NCBI GenBank assembly: GCA_964417785.1
Contig: CAYQJO010000228.1
Span: forward strand, 1-6,736
DNA: 6,736 bases
From: DAOTUL01 sp034437435
GTDB taxonomy: Bacteria > Chloroflexota > Anaerolineae > Aggregatilineales > Phototrophicaceae
Direction of reading: 5' to 3'
Shown: positions 5,655-6,736 of the stretch, piece after piece
Numbering within the stretch: the first letter of the stretch is position 1
Layout of the letters: every line of letters starts with the position of its first letter
The notes under the pieces: model-generated
Told to the model about the DNA's origin: nothing
What the model saw: only the letters and a program-made list of their open reading frames with translations
The model's database searches: none
Made by a program: the position numbers and the translations under genes

Positions 5655-6690
5655 ATGGTGCGCGAAACACTCAAAAATAACTGGTTCTATGTCGTGCTGG
5701 TCGCCTTCCTGATTGTCTTTCCCCATCTGATTGGATGGTTCACGGGTGAAGGACCGTTCGGTATCGAGATGCGTGGCCGGATACGCCCGGTCGGCCAGTC
5801 GATTTTCTGGCAGGGCGTGTTCATCGAGACCTTCGTCTTCGCCATCCTGGCGATGAGCTACAATCTCGTGTTCGGCTTCGCTGGTGTGCTGTCACTGGGC
5901 CATGCGCTGTTCTTCGGCCTGGGTGGATATACGATGGGCATTGTCCTGCAATTGAGCGGTATCGACAATCATGCGCTCGGACTGATCCTGGGGATCGTGG
6001 CCGGGGTGCTGCTGGCAGGGTTGGCCGGTCTGTTCGTGGGGCTGGCGTCGCTGCGGCTGAAAGGCGTGTATTTCGCCATTTTCTCGCTGGCGATTGCGGA
6101 GATGGCGTTTATCTGGGTGGGCCGGTGGGGGTTCACCAGCGCGGAGGACGGCTTCGCGCTCTCGGACCTGCCCTTTAACCCGACCGTAGACCGGCTCAGC
6201 TTCTATTACATCGCCCTGTCGTTGCTGGTGGCGACCTTCCTCGTGATCCGTCGCCTGATGAACTCGCCGACGGGCAAAGTGCTGCTGGCGGTGCGCGAAA
6301 ACGAGGACCGCGCTCAGGCTATCGGCTATAACACCCTGACCTACAAGCTGATGGCAATTGTGGTAGCCTCGATGATGGCCGCCGGAGCCGGTATTCTGTG
6401 GGTGATGTTCAACAAAAAGGTCGGCCCGGAGATGATGAGCGTCAATTTCACCATCGATCCGCTGCTGATGACGATCATCGGCGGGGTGGGCAGTTTCGCC
6501 GGTCCGGTGGTAGGTGCTGCCGGTCTGCAATTGACCGAGCGCTACTTCGCGCAACCGGTCGAGTTTCTGGGTTTGACGGTCAACCTTGGCGAGCATTGGT
6601 CGCTGGTGTTGGGGACAACGTTTATTGTGGTGGTGTTGATCTTCCCGCAGGGTATTGTCGGCACGTTGAACCGCTGGTGGTTTTCCCGAC
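5655..6690 (+). CDS. livM: Branched-chain amino acid-type ABC transporter permease, LivM family (3' partial)
   Basis: This is the second pore subunit, partner of the LivH-type permease. Genuine sequence gives 345 residues plus the first base of the next codon. LivM hallmarks are NLVFGFAGVLSLGHALFFGLGGY (70-92), LRLKGVYFAIFSLAIAEM (133-150), a coupling loop AVRENEDRAQAIGYN (212-226), IIGGVGSFAGPVVGAA (274-289) and FPQGIVG (330-336). About nine hydrophobic segments are visible. The N-terminus (1-50) carries an extra hydrophobic stretch and a polar loop before the core. The ATG abuts the TAG of the upstream gene and has a GGAAGGA ribosome binding site (5641-5647). Apparent coding continues to a TAG at 6723-6725, but everything from 6691 is sequencing adapter, so the tail QIGRASCRERV is false (Q346 is a hybrid codon). 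The true C-terminus, probably within a few tens of residues, is missing. Confidence 0.93.
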
Positions 6691-6736
6691 AGATCGGAAG
6701 AGCGTCGTGTAGGGAAAGAGTGTAGATCTCGGTGGT
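6691..6736 (-). other. Illumina TruSeq adapter contamination
   Basis: All 46 terminal bases match the reverse complement of the Illumina TruSeq universal adapter. It starts with AGATCGGAAGAGCGTCGTGT and runs through the GTAGATCTCGG segment toward the flow-cell end. This is recalled from knowledge of the adapter, with no mismatch seen. It is read-through left at a contig end, not genome. It supplies a false end to the LivM-type gene, IGRASCRERV, a tail recognisable as adapter translation, and in another frame the similarly artificial end TDRKSVV. Confidence 0.98.

Noticed and set aside
5187..6596. Minus-strand open frames (179 and 234 codons) opposite the permease genes
   Set aside because: Both are extremely Q/H/D/R-rich, which is what the antisense of hydrophobic membrane-protein codons yields, so they are not genes.
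6398..6712. Plus-strand 104-codon frame ending TDRKSVV
   Set aside because: It is out of frame with the LivM-type gene and its end is translated from sequencing adapter.

Overview
The window looks like a single bacterial contig of about 6.7 kb, estimated by eye at a little under 60% GC (not computed). All genes lie on the plus strand. The likely source is a Chloroflexota-type bacterium (Anaerolineae or a relative). This rests on the protein style (alanine/aspartate-rich secreted proteins with 'AAAQD'-type signal peptide ends) and on GTAGGG-headed palindromes between genes, and it is inference rather than proof. The last 46 bases (6691-6736) are not genomic: they match the Illumina TruSeq adapter, so the final gene is cut there and finished artificially.

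Layout. Positions 1-67 hold a small GTAGGG-headed palindrome and the ambiguous 5' end of the first gene. Positions 68-1630 encode a secreted GH13 alpha-amylase-family glycoside hydrolase with all catalytic residues present. It resembles the Halothermothrix AmyA type (probably subfamily GH13_36). Positions 1631-1732 are a short regulatory gap with a perfect TATAAT, a small GC hairpin, a 15-bp AT-rich dyad and a strong AGGAGG ribosome binding site. Positions 1733-6690 encode a complete branched-chain amino acid (HAAT/Liv) ABC importer except for the end of its last gene: binding protein, LivG-type ATPase, LivF-type ATPase, LivH-type permease and LivM-type permease. The four membrane-complex genes are nearly seamless (8-bp overlap, 2-bp gap, 0-bp gap). 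The binding-protein gene is separated from them by 121 bp that hold a perfect 22-bp palindrome inside a roughly 91-bp unit bounded by imperfect inverted repeats.

How it works together. The binding protein captures an amino acid or related small amide outside the membrane and delivers it to the LivH/LivM pore, and the LivG/LivF ATPases drive uptake. The amylase has no obvious mechanistic link to the importer. Together they suggest a heterotroph that takes up polysaccharide and peptide breakdown products. I found no tRNA, rRNA, CRISPR array, phage gene or transposase gene. I see no new multi-gene system. The points most worth checking are the adapter read-through at the 3' end, the inverted-repeat unit inside the liv operon, the operator-like dyad ahead of the operon, and the uncertain start of the amylase.
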